The notes: generated by a model from the letters alone, not told the origin. DNA of 64,000 nt from Maritimibacter sp. (GCA_002695005.1 NZNT01000015.1:124001-188000), one strand, 5' to 3'. Shown: positions 35,149 through 44,804, numbered from the stretch's first letter. Program-made: numbers and translations.

Positions 35149-36177
35149 ATGACCGAGCCTGACCCCACCCTGCGCCCCGAGCCGATGGCCGAAGATTTCG
35201 ACCGCGCGCTGCGCCCTCAGACGCTCGATGATTTCATCGGTCAGGCCGAAGCGCGCGCGAACCTCAAGGTGTTCATCGAAAGCGCCCGGCGCCGAGGCGA
35301 GGCGATGGATCATGCGCTGTTTCACGGTCCCCCCGGTCTGGGCAAGACCACGCTCGCCCAGATCATGGCGCGCGAACTGGGCGTGAATTTTCGCATGACC
35401 TCGGGCCCCGTGCTGGCGAAAGCGGGCGATCTGGCGGCTATCCTCACTAACCTCGAAGCGCGCGACGTGCTGTTCATCGACGAGATTCACAGGCTGAACC
35501 CTGTGGTCGAGGAGGTGCTTTATCCGGCGATGGAGGATTTCGAGCTCGACCTCGTCATCGGTGAGGGGCCTGCGGCGCGCACCGTGCGCATCGAGTTGCA
35601 GCCCTTTACGCTGGTGGGCGCGACCACTCGGCTGGGCCTATTGACGACGCCGCTGCGCGACCGGTTCGGCATCCCGACGCGGCTCCAGTTCTACACGGTC
35701 GAGGAATTGCACCGGATCGTCACCAAGAACGCGCTCAAGCTGAACGCTCCGGCCGAGGACGAAGGCGCGCTCGAGATCGCCAAGCGGGCACGCGGCACGC
35801 CGCGCATTGCCGGGCGGCTGTTGCGCCGGGTGGTGGACTTTGCCGTGGTGGAAGGCGATGGCCGGATAACGCGGGCGATCGCGGACAATGCTCTCACCCG
35901 CCTCGGGGTGGATCATCTCGGGTTGGACGGCGCCGACCGGCGGTATCTGAAACTGATGGCCGAGCACTACGGCGGCGGTCCGGTCGGGATCGAGACGCTT
36001 GCGGCGGCGCTGTCGGAAAGCCGGGACGCGCTGGAGGAGGTGATCGAGCCGTTCCTGCTGCAACAGGGGCTGATCCAGCGCACGCCGCGGGGCCGGATGC
36101 TTGGCCATCTGGCGTGGCGGCATCTGGGCCTGGACGCGCCGCGCGCGCCGGGGCAGGGCACGCTGTTCGAAGACTGA
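35149..36177 (+). CDS. ruvB: Holliday junction helicase ATPase RuvB
   Basis: A 342-residue AAA+ motor that drives branch migration with RuvA. Walker A is [12 protein letters not shown], Walker [11 protein letters not shown], sensor 1 VGATTRLG, and the C-terminal winged helix reads [20 protein letters not shown]. The start [20 protein letters not shown] is a normal RuvB opening. Confidence 0.98.
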   Translation: MTEPDPTLRPEPMAEDFDRALRPQTLDDFIGQAEARANLKVFIESARRRGEAMDHALFHGPPGLGKTTLAQIMARELGVNFRMTSGPVLAKAGDLAAILTNLEARDVLFIDEIHRLNPVVEEVLYPAMEDFELDLVIGEGPAARTVRIELQPFTLVGATTRLGLLTTPLRDRFGIPTRLQFYTVEELHRIVTKNALKLNAPAEDEGALEIAKRARGTPRIAGRLLRRVVDFAVVEGDGRITRAIADNALTRLGVDHLGLDGADRRYLKLMAEHYGGGPVGIETLAAALSESRDALEEVIEPFLLQQGLIQRTPRGRMLGHLAWRHLGLDAPRAPGQGTLFED

Positions 36178-36231
36178 GGGCGCTTGACTGTCGCCGGGTC
36201 CGGGCACAGATTCCGTGCAAAGGAGACCCTC

Positions 36232-37398
36232 ATGCCCATCAAGAACCGCTTCGCCGAACTGCACGGTGACATCACCGCGTGGCGACAGGACATCCACGCC
36301 AATCCCGAGCTTCTGTTCGACACCCACCGCACCGCCGCGCTCGTGGCCGAGAAGCTGCGCGCCTTCGGCTGTGACGAGGTGGTCGAGGGGATCGGGCGCA
36401 CCGGGGTCGTGGCGGTCATCAAGGGCAAGACCGACACCAGCGGCAAGGTGATCGGGCTGCGCGCCGACATGGACGCGCTGCCGATCAAGGAGGCGACGGG
36501 GCTGCCCTATGCCTCCGGCACCGAGGGCAAGATGCATGCCTGCGGACATGACGGCCATACCTCGATGCTGTTGGGGGCTGCGCAATACCTTGCCGAGACC
36601 CGGAATTTCGACGGCACCTGCGTGGTGATCTTTCAGCCTGCCGAAGAGGGCGGCGGCGGCGGGCGCGAGATGGTCGAGGACGGGATGATGGACCGCTGGG
36701 GCATTCAGGAGGTCTATGGCATGCACAACTGGCCCGGCGTGCCGGTGGGCGAGTTCCAGATCCGCGCGGGCGGGTTCTTTGCGGCCACCGACCAATTCGA
36801 CCTGACGATCGAGGGCAAGGGCGGCCACGCTGCCAAGCCGCACGAGGGGATCGACCCGACGGTAGTGGCGAGCCACGTGATCGTCGCGCTCCAGACCATC
36901 GCGAGCCGCAACGTGGACCCGGTGAAGCATGTGGTGGTGAGCGTCACGACGATGCAGACGGATGGCGACAGCTACAACGTCATCCCGCAGCGGGTGCATA
37001 TGAAGGGCACGATCCGCACCCATGACGCCGATGTGCGCGAGGCCGCGCCGGAACGGGTGCGCGCGCTGGCCGAGGGGATCGCCGCGGGCTTTGGCGCGCG
37101 GGCCGATTTCACATATCTGCCGGGCTATCCGGTCATGGTGAATTCCGAGGAACAGACCGTGTTCGCCGCCGAGGTCGCAAAGTCGGTCACGGGGCAGGAG
37201 ACGGCCGAGGCCGACCCGATCATGGGGGGCGAGGATTTCGCCTATATGCTGGAGGCGCGGCCGGGGGCCTATATCCTCGTCGGCAACGGTGACACCGCGC
37301 CGGTGCATCACCCGGAATACAACTTCAACGACGAGGCGATTCCGGCGGGCTGTAGCTGGTGGGCCGAAATCGTGGAACGGCGGATGCCGGCGGCGTGA
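36232..37398 (+). CDS. M20 family amidohydrolase (hippurate hydrolase-like)
   Basis: A 388-residue metal-dependent amidohydrolase. RQDIHANPELLFDTHRTA opens the catalytic domain; the metal ligands lie in MHACGHDGHTSML, FQPAEEGGGGG and the C-terminal GGEDFAYML; YGMHNWPGVPVG is a further signature. Family members remove acyl groups from amino acids (hippurate, N-acetyl amino acids, IAA conjugates). The ATG at 36232 follows AAAGGAGA. It follows ruvB by 54 bases, but shows no functional link. Confidence 0.9.
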   Translation: MPIKNRFAELHGDITAWRQDIHANPELLFDTHRTAALVAEKLRAFGCDEVVEGIGRTGVVAVIKGKTDTSGKVIGLRADMDALPIKEATGLPYASGTEGKMHACGHDGHTSMLLGAAQYLAETRNFDGTCVVIFQPAEEGGGGGREMVEDGMMDRWGIQEVYGMHNWPGVPVGEFQIRAGGFFAATDQFDLTIEGKGGHAAKPHEGIDPTVVASHVIVALQTIASRNVDPVKHVVVSVTTMQTDGDSYNVIPQRVHMKGTIRTHDADVREAAPERVRALAEGIAAGFGARADFTYLPGYPVMVNSEEQTVFAAEVAKSVTGQETAEADPIMGGEDFAYMLEARPGAYILVGNGDTAPVHHPEYNFNDEAIPAGCSWWAEIVERRMPAA

Positions 37399-37477
37399 GA
37401 CTGGCCTTGCGCTGGGAAACGGAGTGCGGCCGGCGCCGCACGCTTTATTCTGGGGAAGGGTGGCTCCGGCTCACCAA

Positions 37478-37598
37478 AGCGAAAGACCTTTCGCTCCTGG
37501 ATCCGTCGTCACCTGATCCTTGCCTGCCACCGCCGCGTTCGCCGCTCAAGAGAAATAGCCGTATCCCCGGCAAGCCGGGGGCCCTCGGCGATTTCTCT
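37478..37598. repeat. Two stem-loops between convergent genes
   Basis: A compact hairpin AGCGAAAG-AC-CTTTCGCT (37478-37495) is followed by a 50-base imperfect stem-loop (37549-37598) whose arms begin AGAGAAATAGCCG and end CGGCGATTTCTCT. The 279-base gap between the amidohydrolase and moaA otherwise holds nothing I can identify. They may terminate both messages. Confidence 0.5.
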
Positions 37599-37677
37599 GG
37601 ATCGTCGCCCACGTCGTCGGCCGTCCGGTCTCAGGCGACGGCGGCTCCGAAGCGAAAGGCAGGGTCTGGCGTTGGCG

Positions 37678-38688
37678 TCAGCCGCCCGTGTGGCTCATGT
37701 GGCGTGAGACCTGACCATCGGCGCGTTGGCGCGAATAGTCGAAATCGTGGCCCTTGGGCTTGCGCGTGATGGCCTCGCGGATCGACGCGACGAGCGGTTC
37801 GTCGGTCTCGGGGTGATCGCGCAGGGGCGTGCGCAGGTCGGCGCGGTCTTCTTGGCCCAGGCACATGTAAAGCTCGCCGGTGCAGGTCATGCGCACGCGG
37901 TTGCAGCTTTCGCAGAAATTATGCGTGAGCGGCGTGATGAAGCCGATCTTCTGACCCGTCTCCTCAAGCCGGACGTAGCGGGCAGGGCCGCCGGAGCGTT
38001 CGGCAAGGGGCGTGACGGTGTAGCGTTCTTCGAGCTTGTCGCGCAGGTCGGTGAGGGGCCAGTATTGGTCCAGCCGGTCCTCGTTGCCGATGTCGCCCAT
38101 CGGCATGACCTCGATCCATGTCAGGTCCATGTCGCGTTTGGCGCACCATTCGGTGAGGTCGAAGAGTTCCACGTCGTTGAAGTTCTTGAGCGCGACCGCG
38201 TTGATCTTGACGCGCAGCCCTGCCTCCTGTGCCGCGTCGAGGCCGCGGATGACCTTGGACAGGTCGCCGCGCCGGGTGATGTCGGCGAATTTCTGCGGAT
38301 CGAGGCTGTCGAGTGAGATGTTCACGCGGCGCACGCCGGCGTCGTGAAGCTCGCCCGCGAAGCGTTCGAGTTGCGAGCCGTTGGTGGTGAGTGTCAGCTC
38401 GTCCAGCGCGCCGGAGTCGAGGTGGCGCGACATGGCGCGGAAGTATTCCATGATGTCACGGCGCACGAGCGGCTCGCCCCCGGTTATGCGCAGTTTGCGC
38501 ACGCCCAGGCCGATGAAGGCCGACGAGACGCGGTCGAGTTCCTCGAGCGTCAGAAGTTCCTTTTTCGGAAGGAACGTCATGTTCTCGGCCATGCAATAGG
38601 TGCAGCGGAAATCGCAGCGGTCCGTCACCGACAGCCTGAGGTAGCTGATCGGGCGTTGGAACGGGTCGATAAGAGGTGCGTCGGTCAT
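37678..38688 (-). CDS. moaA: GTP 3',8-cyclase (molybdenum cofactor step 1)
   Basis: A 336-residue radical SAM enzyme that rearranges GTP in the first step of molybdopterin synthesis. The N-terminal iron-sulfur cluster ligands are Cys25, Cys29 and Cys32 (CDFRCTYC); the C-terminal cluster is in [15 protein letters not shown]; the essential Gly-Gly end (HTGG) is present. [13 protein letters not shown] is the SAM-binding loop. It stands alone and is divergent from the lipoprotein gene. Confidence 0.97.
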   Translation of the reverse strand: MTDAPLIDPFQRPISYLRLSVTDRCDFRCTYCMAENMTFLPKKELLTLEELDRVSSAFIGLGVRKLRITGGEPLVRRDIMEYFRAMSRHLDSGALDELTLTTNGSQLERFAGELHDAGVRRVNISLDSLDPQKFADITRRGDLSKVIRGLDAAQEAGLRVKINAVALKNFNDVELFDLTEWCAKRDMDLTWIEVMPMGDIGNEDRLDQYWPLTDLRDKLEERYTVTPLAERSGGPARYVRLEETGQKIGFITPLTHNFCESCNRVRMTCTGELYMCLGQEDRADLRTPLRDHPETDEPLVASIREAITRKPKGHDFDYSRQRADGQVSRHMSHTGG

Positions 38689-38772
38689 GGGAAGAACGTA
38701 AGGATGGCCGGGCGCCGGGGCAAGCGCTATCGGGTCTTGTGAGCCTGCGCGCGATCCGCGTAGGATCGGCCC

Positions 38773-39228
38773 ATGAAACGGTTTGTTCTGATTGCTTTAC
38801 TGGGGCTTGGGGCCTGTGCAGACGGTCCCGCGTTCCTCCAGCCTGCCGCGAATGTGAAACCGGCGGACAGCGTCGTGACCACCCCTCCGCCACCACCGGA
38901 CGCGCGCACCGAGGATGCCTTCGACACCACGACAGACGAAGAGCGGGCGGCGGCCGTCGCGATACCGGAGCCTGCGGGCGAGCGGTCGCTCGGCACCACG
39001 GTCGCCACTTTGGGCAGCCCGACGGAGCCGGGGATCTGGATGGAAACCCCGCTGGTGTCGTCCGTGACGCAGGGGCGGGTCGAGGCGGAGAACGGCAAGT
39101 CCGTGAGCCTCGAACTCAGGCCCATCGACGGGCCGGCCACGGCGGGAAGCCGCATTTCCCTGCCGGCGCTCAGGCTGCTCGAGGTCGGGCTCGCCGGGCT
39201 CCACACGCTGACCGTCTACGCGAAATGA
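38773..39228 (+). CDS. Exported lipoprotein ('D-galactarate dehydratase'-type mislabel)
   Basis: A 151-residue protein with a lipoprotein signal peptide: [20 protein letters not shown], where LGAC is a lipobox with Cys15. A Pro-rich, disordered stretch follows. The conserved part contains [35 protein letters not shown] and [20 protein letters not shown]. From memory, relatives in Rhodobacteraceae carry the name D-galactarate dehydratase, but no enzyme motif is visible at this size, and I regard that name as wrong. It overlaps the acyl-CoA synthetase gene by four bases. Confidence 0.75.
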   Translation: MKRFVLIALLGLGACADGPAFLQPAANVKPADSVVTTPPPPPDARTEDAFDTTTDEERAAAVAIPEPAGERSLGTTVATLGSPTEPGIWMETPLVSSVTQGRVEAENGKSVSLELRPIDGPATAGSRISLPALRLLEVGLAGLHTLTVYAK

Positions 39229-40835
39229 CCGCGCGCCGGGTCGTCGGTGATCCGGGCGACTGGGCCGCGCTGCGGCGGGCGTTTCGCTGGAACATTCCCG
39301 ATGATTTCAACATGGCCGAGGCGTGCTGTGACAGCTGGGCGCGCGCGGAGCCGGAGCGCGTGGCCTTCACCCATGTCGGTGAGAACGCGCGCGACTGGAC
39401 CTATGGCGCATTGCGCGACGCGTCGGACCGGCTGGCGGGGGTCTTTGCGAAAGCCGGGCTGGGGCGCGGCGACCGGGTGGGCGTGCTGCTGGGCCAGTCG
39501 CCCGAGACGCTGATCGCTCATCTCGCGACGTGGAAGCGGGCCGCGATCTCGATTCCGCTGTTTTCGCTTTTCGGGCCCGATGCGCTGGCCTTCCGGCTGG
39601 CTGACAGCGGGGCGAAACTTGTCGTGACGGACGCCGCCGGGGCCGAGAAACTGGCCGCGATCCGCGGTGACCTGCCGGATCTCGAGGCGGTTTTCGTGGT
39701 CGATGGGGGCGACGGTCGCGATTTCTGGGCCGAGATCGAGGCCGCGCCACCGGCTCCGCCGGAGCCGGTCGGGGCCGAAGACCCCGCCGTCATCATCTAT
39801 ACCTCCGGCACGACGGGACCGCCCAAGGGCGCGCTTCATGCGCACCGGTTCCTGATCGGGCATCTGCCGTCGATCGAGCTGCATCACGAAGGCTTTCCGC
39901 AACCGGGCGACGTGGGCTGGACGCCCGCCGACTGGGCCTGGATCGGCGGGCTCATGGATATAGCGATGCCCTGCCTTTACCACGGTGTGCGCCTCGTCTC
40001 CTGCCGGATGCGCAAGTTCGACCCGGCCGAGGCCTATCGCCTTATTGCAGAACAAAAGGTGCGCAACCTGTTCCTGCCGCCAACGGCGCTCAAGCTGATG
40101 CGGCAGGCGGAAATCCCCGAAACGGTAAGCATACGCACCATCGGGTCCGGCGGCGAGGCACTGGGGGCCGATCTGCTCGACTGGGCGAAACGTGCGTTCG
40201 GGGTCACGATCAACGAATTCTACGGCCAGACGGAGTGCAATCTGGTGCTGGCCTCCTGCGCCGGTTCGATGGAGGTGCGCCCGGGCAGCATGGGGCAGGC
40301 CGTGCCCGGGCACGAGGTCGCGGTGATCGACGGGGCGGGGCAGGAGGTGGCACCGGGCACCACGGGCGAGATCGCGGTGAAGCGGCCCGACCCGGTGATG
40401 TTTCTGGGCTACTGGAACCTGCCGGAGAAGACAGCCGAAAAGTTTACCGGCGACTGGATGCGCACCGGCGATCTTGGCGTGATGGACGAAGACGGCTACT
40501 TCACCTACGTGAGCCGGGATGACGACGTGATCTCCTCGGCAGGCTACCGGATCGGGCCGACCGAGATCGAAACCTGCCTCACCGGCCACCCGGATGTGGT
40601 CATGGCCGCCGCCGTAGGTGTGCCGGACGAGACGCGGGGTGAAGTGGTGAAGGCTTTTGTCGTGCTGCGCAGCGGGGTTGCACCGGATGGTCTGGAGGCC
40701 GCCTTGATCCAGCGGGTGCGCGACAAGGTCTCGCCGCATGTCGCGCCGCGCAGCGTGGCCTTTGTGGAAGAGTTGCCGATGACCGCCACCGGCAAGATCA
40801 TGCGCCGCAGCCTGCGCGACCCCGGTGCGCGATGA
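39225..40835 (+). CDS. Acyl-CoA synthetase (AMP-forming, AcsM-like)
   Basis: A 536-residue adenylate-forming ligase that activates a fatty or aromatic acid to its CoA thioester. Motifs are the P-loop-like YTSGTTGPPKG (192-202), the adenylate motif EFYGQTECN, TGDLGVMDEDGYF with the hinge, and the C-terminal catalytic Lys in TATGKIMRR. The pattern RWNIPDDFNMAEACCDSWA near the N-terminus resembles medium-chain acyl-CoA synthetases. It starts inside the end of the lipoprotein gene (ATGA). The acid substrate is not determined. Confidence 0.92.
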   Translation: MTARRVVGDPGDWAALRRAFRWNIPDDFNMAEACCDSWARAEPERVAFTHVGENARDWTYGALRDASDRLAGVFAKAGLGRGDRVGVLLGQSPETLIAHLATWKRAAISIPLFSLFGPDALAFRLADSGAKLVVTDAAGAEKLAAIRGDLPDLEAVFVVDGGDGRDFWAEIEAAPPAPPEPVGAEDPAVIIYTSGTTGPPKGALHAHRFLIGHLPSIELHHEGFPQPGDVGWTPADWAWIGGLMDIAMPCLYHGVRLVSCRMRKFDPAEAYRLIAEQKVRNLFLPPTALKLMRQAEIPETVSIRTIGSGGEALGADLLDWAKRAFGVTINEFYGQTECNLVLASCAGSMEVRPGSMGQAVPGHEVAVIDGAGQEVAPGTTGEIAVKRPDPVMFLGYWNLPEKTAEKFTGDWMRTGDLGVMDEDGYFTYVSRDDDVISSAGYRIGPTEIETCLTGHPDVVMAAAVGVPDETRGEVVKAFVVLRSGVAPDGLEAALIQRVRDKVSPHVAPRSVAFVEELPMTATGKIMRRSLRDPGAR

Positions 40836-40861
40836 GCGGTGTCACCTCGGGCGGCAGTCGG

Positions 40862-40902
40862 CCCGCAGGGGGCCAGCCCCCCCCGGTCCCCCCGACATAT
40901 TC
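40862..40902. repeat. REP-like palindromic element, copy B
   Basis: GGGGGCCAGCCCCC (40868-40881) followed by a C-run and CCGACATATT is the inverted, shorter version of the element at 27643-27697. It lies between the acyl-CoA synthetase and an exported protein gene. Confidence 0.5.
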
Positions 40903-40999
40903 GCGAAACGAAGAAGGGGCCGTGAACCTTGTGGCACCGGACGGCGTTTCACAGGGTCGGGCGGTTGGCCCCGACGTCAGGTTTTTTTGGAGACGACAG

Positions 41000-41779
41000 A
41001 TGCGTTGGATGATGACCGCCCTCCTGGGCCTCGCGGCCTGGCCCGCAGCAGCCCTCGATACCCGGTTCGGTCCGGTCGAGATCGCGCCCGTGGGCGAGAT
41101 GGAGAAGGGGCTGCTGTTTCAGGGCGAGGTTCTCGAGCTGCCCTCCGGCCCCTATGTGGCCTTCATCGAAGCTGCCCTGCATGACTGGGTGCTGATCGCC
41201 GTGTCCCAAGGCGGCAACGCCTGCGCGACCGAATATGTCTGGGCGAAGCTGTCGGACAGCGGCGTCGACTTCTCGGAGGTCTTCGGGACCTGCGCCGAGG
41301 GGTTCGAACTGACCGAAGTACCAGCGGGGGCCAAGGTCACGTCACCCAGCGTCGAGGTCGGGCAAGGGCCGGTGTCGTTCATCTACGATGGCGAAAGGAT
41401 CACCGAAGTGCAGGAGCCGGCACAGCAGGTCGGCTGGTCCATCGGCGATCCCGGCACCTTCTGGCTCGACAGTTACGTGTTCGACTTCTTCGGTGCCGCC
41501 GAATTGCAGGACCCGCTGATGGAGATGATGACGCCCGAGGCGCTGGCCACGGCCCAGGAGAACGCGGAACTGGGTGGGCCTTTCGCCTTCGAGGGCGACT
41601 GGATCGTGGGCTCGGCCTGCGAAAAACTGGAATGCGAAACCGACCGCGTCGCGGTGGCAGTATCCGAAGACGGGGCGCGCGTCGTGATCGTACTGTCCGA
41701 GGCCGGGCAGGCGCCGCAGCTTTTCGGCGATACCGACGGCCCGCTGCCCGCATCGCTGCGCGACCTCGCCCCGCAGTAG
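41000..41779 (+). CDS. Exported protein of unknown function
   Basis: A 259-residue protein with a signal peptide (MRWMMTALLGLAAWPAAALD, cleavage near Ala18). The mature part is acidic and beta-rich by appearance, with repeated phrases such as LPSGPYVAFIEAALHDWVLI and three mature Cys pairs (NACATEY/GTCAEG and SACEKLECE) that could form disulfides. The ATG at 41000 has a GGAGACGAC ribosome site; the frame upstream crosses the REP-like repeat and is not native. I do not recognise the family. Confidence 0.7.
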   Translation: MRWMMTALLGLAAWPAAALDTRFGPVEIAPVGEMEKGLLFQGEVLELPSGPYVAFIEAALHDWVLIAVSQGGNACATEYVWAKLSDSGVDFSEVFGTCAEGFELTEVPAGAKVTSPSVEVGQGPVSFIYDGERITEVQEPAQQVGWSIGDPGTFWLDSYVFDFFGAAELQDPLMEMMTPEALATAQENAELGGPFAFEGDWIVGSACEKLECETDRVAVAVSEDGARVVIVLSEAGQAPQLFGDTDGPLPASLRDLAPQ

Positions 41780-41828
41780 TTGCGAGCCGTGTCCCGACGC
41801 GGTATCTGGCGCGCCGAAAGGGGCCGCC

Positions 41829-42452
41829 ATGACCGCAGACGAGATCGAGAGCCTGTTCACCCGAAAAGGCGCCTATGCCTTCGCCCGCTGGGGCCGCCCC
41901 ATCGCGCCGGTCGTCTTCGGGGTCGAGGATGCGACGCTCGCGACCGTGAAGGGCGCGCTCGAGGCGGTCACGACCTTCGCCGGACACCCGATGGCCGAGA
42001 CGGACCCCGAACTCGGCGCGAACCTGATGATCTTTTTCTTCCGGGACTGGGCAGAACTGCTGGAGGTTCCCGATCTCGACCGCCTGATCCCGGATCTTTC
42101 GAAACTCGTCGCCAGGCTGTCTGAGGTGCAGGCCGTGCAATACCGCACCTTCCGCTTCGACGAGGCGGGCGCGATCAAGGCCGCCTTCGCCTTCGTGCGT
42201 CTGGGCGGCGGCATGGAAAAGCTGCCTGCCGAGACGGTCGCGATGATGCAGGCGGCGCAGATCATGCTGGCCTGGGGCGAGGGGGCCTTTGCCGAAACCT
42301 CGCCGCTCGCCAAGCACCCCGAGAACGGGATGACGATGCTGCGCCCCGAGATCGCGGACCTGATCCGCGCAGCCTACGACCCGGTGATGCCGGCAGCCGC
42401 CGATGACGCCTCCCACGCACTCAGGCTCGCCGCAAGGATACAGGCGGGCTGA
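41829..42452 (+). CDS. Conserved hypothetical protein
   Basis: A 207-residue soluble protein with no signal peptide. Features are ESLFTRKGAYAFARWGRPIA at the start, NLMIFFFRDWAELLEVPDLD in the middle, and FVRLGGGMEKLPAETVAMMQ later, suggesting a mixed alpha/beta fold. I do not recognise a catalytic motif. Its stop overlaps the thpR start (TGATG), so the two are translated together; this is the only functional hint. Confidence 0.7.
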   Translation: MTADEIESLFTRKGAYAFARWGRPIAPVVFGVEDATLATVKGALEAVTTFAGHPMAETDPELGANLMIFFFRDWAELLEVPDLDRLIPDLSKLVARLSEVQAVQYRTFRFDEAGAIKAAFAFVRLGGGMEKLPAETVAMMQAAQIMLAWGEGAFAETSPLAKHPENGMTMLRPEIADLIRAAYDPVMPAAADDASHALRLAARIQAG

Positions 42453-42997
42453 TGCGCGCCTTCATCGCGCTCGACCTTCCCGAAAGCTTGCTGCGCCCGC
42501 TCACGCGGTTGCAGGCGGGTCTGACGGTCGGGCGGCTGGTCGAGGAAGAGAACCTGCACCTCACGCTCGCCTTCCTCGGCGACATCGATCCGGGGCAGGC
42601 CCACGACATCGCGGCGCGTATGGCCGACCTGCCCGATGCGCCCATCGCGCTGACGCTTACCAATATCGACGTGATGGGCGGGCGAAAGCCCAACCTCGTC
42701 CTCATGGACGCGCGGCCCACGCCGGAACTGCTGACGCTCCACGACCGGGTCACGAGACTGGCCCGCGAGGCCGGGGTGACGATGGAGCGTCGCCGTTTCC
42801 GCCCCCATGTGACGCTCGCGCGTTTTGGCAAACAGATGAGCGAGAAAGAGCATCGGGGACTGGGCGATTTCCTCAAGCTCAACGCGCCCTATGCGCTGCC
42901 GACGGAACTGGCCGACAGCGTCTCGCTCAACCGCTCCCACCTGCGCGACGACGGCCCGGTGTATGAGCCGCTGGCCGAATTCCTGCTGACCGGCTAG
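42452..42997 (+). CDS. thpR: RNA 2',3'-cyclic phosphodiesterase
   Basis: A 181-residue 2H phosphoesterase. The two H-x-T motifs are HLTL at His36 and HVTL at His119, and the start MRAFIALDLPESLLRPLTRL is typical. Family members open 2',3'-cyclic phosphates on RNA ends and ligate some tRNA halves in vitro (hence LigT). It is coupled to the hypothetical gene upstream. Confidence 0.93.
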   Translation: MRAFIALDLPESLLRPLTRLQAGLTVGRLVEEENLHLTLAFLGDIDPGQAHDIAARMADLPDAPIALTLTNIDVMGGRKPNLVLMDARPTPELLTLHDRVTRLAREAGVTMERRRFRPHVTLARFGKQMSEKEHRGLGDFLKLNAPYALPTELADSVSLNRSHLRDDGPVYEPLAEFLLTG

Positions 42998-43026
42998 GCT
43001 TTCGCAAGGGGACGGGCCGGGGTGTC

Positions 43027-44412
43027 ATGGCGAACATCGCAGATTTCGGGGAATTGTCGGCTGGCGAAACGGCGCTGCTGACCGGGTTGGCGTCAGGCGA
43101 CACCATCGTCCTGGACCCCGACACCGGAAACGAGGTGCGCGCGGCGCTGCTGCGGCAGGTTCTCCTGAACGACCTCGACGACCTGTCAGAGGCCGTAGCC
43201 GGGGCGCGGGTCCATGAGAAAGGCGTGCGGCTGGCCGGCGCCCGGATCACCGGGCGGCTGGACCTCGAAGGCTGCCGGGCCCCGCGCGATATCGCCTTGA
43301 TCGACTGCGACTTCGAAGCGGCCCCGGTCCTCCGCTCCGCCGTGATCGACAATCTTTTTCTCATGATGAGCCGCATTCCGGGGGTCGAGGCCGACCGGCT
43401 GGAACTCAGGGGCGGATTGTTCCTGCGCGACGCGGTCACATCCGGTCCGATGATCTTTCTCGGCGCGACGGTGGGCGGGAACGTCGATTGTTCAGGGGCG
43501 CATCTGTCGGGCGGCGACGGCAAGGTCGCCCTGTCGCTTGAAGGCGCGCGGATCGGCGGCATCCTGTTTCTCAGGCACGGGCGCATCGACGGCGAGCTGC
43601 ACCTCGAGGATGCAGAAGTGTCTTCCCTGTGCGATGCGCCGGACACATGGCCCGCGTCCGGCAACCTGTTCCTCAACCGCTTCCGATACGGTTCGCTCAC
43701 CGGGGCGGGACTGTCCTCGAAAGAGCGGATCGCCTGGCTCGACCGCCAGGATACCGGCAAGGACGGGGCCGATTTCTGGCCCCAGCCGTGGGAAAGCTGC
43801 GCTCGTGTGCTGCGCGACATGGGCTACCGCGACGAGGCGCGCCGCGTCCTGATCGCCAAGGAGAAACGCCACCGCGCCGCGCGGCGCCGTCGGCTGGTCC
43901 GGGAAGGGCGCATCCCCGGTGCCGCCTTTGCGGCGCTCGGCGATACCATCCTCGCCGTGACGGTGCGCTACGGGCGCGTGCCGCTTCTGGCGGTCGTCTG
44001 GCTGCTCGCGATGTGGGGGGCGGGCACGGTCATCTTTTCCGAGACCTACGCCCGCGACGCCTTCAAGCCGAACAACGCTTTCGTCCTGCGCTCCCCGGAA
44101 TGGGCGGGCTGCGCGCCGGGTGTGAGCCTGGCCGGTGGCGCGGCCCTCAACACCGGCGAGAGCCAGCTTGCCTGCTACCTCGATCAGCCGTCCGCGGCCT
44201 CCTACCCGATCTTTCACGCCGGGATGTATGCGCTCGACACCCTCCTGCCCATTGTCGCGCTGGAGATGCAGGGCTATTGGATTCCCGACGAATCCGCGCC
44301 TTCGCCCTGGGGTCGCTTCGGCCGCGCCTATCTCTGGCTCCACATCGTGCTGGGCTGGGCGTTCTCCGTTCTCGCGGTGGCCGGGTATTCCGGCCTGATC
44401 AAATCGGATTGA
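43027..44412 (+). CDS. Repeat-domain membrane protein (membrane-associated oxidoreductase-like)
   Basis: A 461-residue protein. Residues about 50-230 form a series of short beta repeats (ARITGRLDLEGC, GATVGGNVDCSGAHL, GARIGGILFLRHGRIDG), in the style of pentapeptide or bactofilin solenoids. Residues 255-295 are strongly basic. Then come a helix (about 318-337), an extracytoplasmic loop with two Cys (361 and 383), a second hydrophobic segment with YALDTLLPIVALEMQGYWIP (401-420), and a final helix (434-456). Actinobacterial proteins with this layout are called membrane-associated oxidoreductases without proof of activity. It ends two bases before the ybgC start. Confidence 0.72.
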   Translation: MANIADFGELSAGETALLTGLASGDTIVLDPDTGNEVRAALLRQVLLNDLDDLSEAVAGARVHEKGVRLAGARITGRLDLEGCRAPRDIALIDCDFEAAPVLRSAVIDNLFLMMSRIPGVEADRLELRGGLFLRDAVTSGPMIFLGATVGGNVDCSGAHLSGGDGKVALSLEGARIGGILFLRHGRIDGELHLEDAEVSSLCDAPDTWPASGNLFLNRFRYGSLTGAGLSSKERIAWLDRQDTGKDGADFWPQPWESCARVLRDMGYRDEARRVLIAKEKRHRAARRRRLVREGRIPGAAFAALGDTILAVTVRYGRVPLLAVVWLLAMWGAGTVIFSETYARDAFKPNNAFVLRSPEWAGCAPGVSLAGGAALNTGESQLACYLDQPSAASYPIFHAGMYALDTLLPIVALEMQGYWIPDESAPSPWGRFGRAYLWLHIVLGWAFSVLAVAGYSGLIKSD

Positions 44413-44414
44413 CC

Positions 44415-44804
44415 ATGACCCATACCTTCCCCGTCCATGTCTATTACGAGGACACCGACCTCGCGGGCATCGTCTATTACGCCAACTACCTGAAGTTCAT
44501 CGAACGCGCCCGGACCGAGTGGATTCGCGAGATGGGGGTGGACCAGACGCAGGTGAAGGCCGAGACCGGCATCGTCTTCGCCGTGCGGCACATCGAGGCC
44601 GACTACCTCGCCCCCGCGAAATTCGACGACGACCTGACCGTGCAAACCTCGCTCGAAGCGATGACGGGGGTGCGGATCGTCCTGCGCCAGGACGTGATGC
44701 GCGGGGTTGATCTGCTGTTTCAATCCACGGTCACGATCGTCGCCCTGACCGAGACGGGCGCGCCCGCGCGGCTACCGGCGAATATCCGCCAAAACCTGCA
44801 CTGA
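44415..44804 (+). CDS. ybgC: Tol-Pal-associated acyl-CoA thioesterase
   Basis: A 129-residue hotdog-fold thioesterase. VYYEDTDLAGIVYYANYLKF carries the conserved Asp of the YbgC/4-hydroxybenzoyl-CoA thioesterase family, and ERARTEWIREMG is also typical. In E. coli YbgC hydrolyses acyl-CoA and its gene leads the tol-pal operon, the same position as here; tolQ follows after 122 bases. Confidence 0.93.
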   Translation: MTHTFPVHVYYEDTDLAGIVYYANYLKFIERARTEWIREMGVDQTQVKAETGIVFAVRHIEADYLAPAKFDDDLTVQTSLEAMTGVRIVLRQDVMRGVDLLFQSTVTIVALTETGAPARLPANIRQNLH

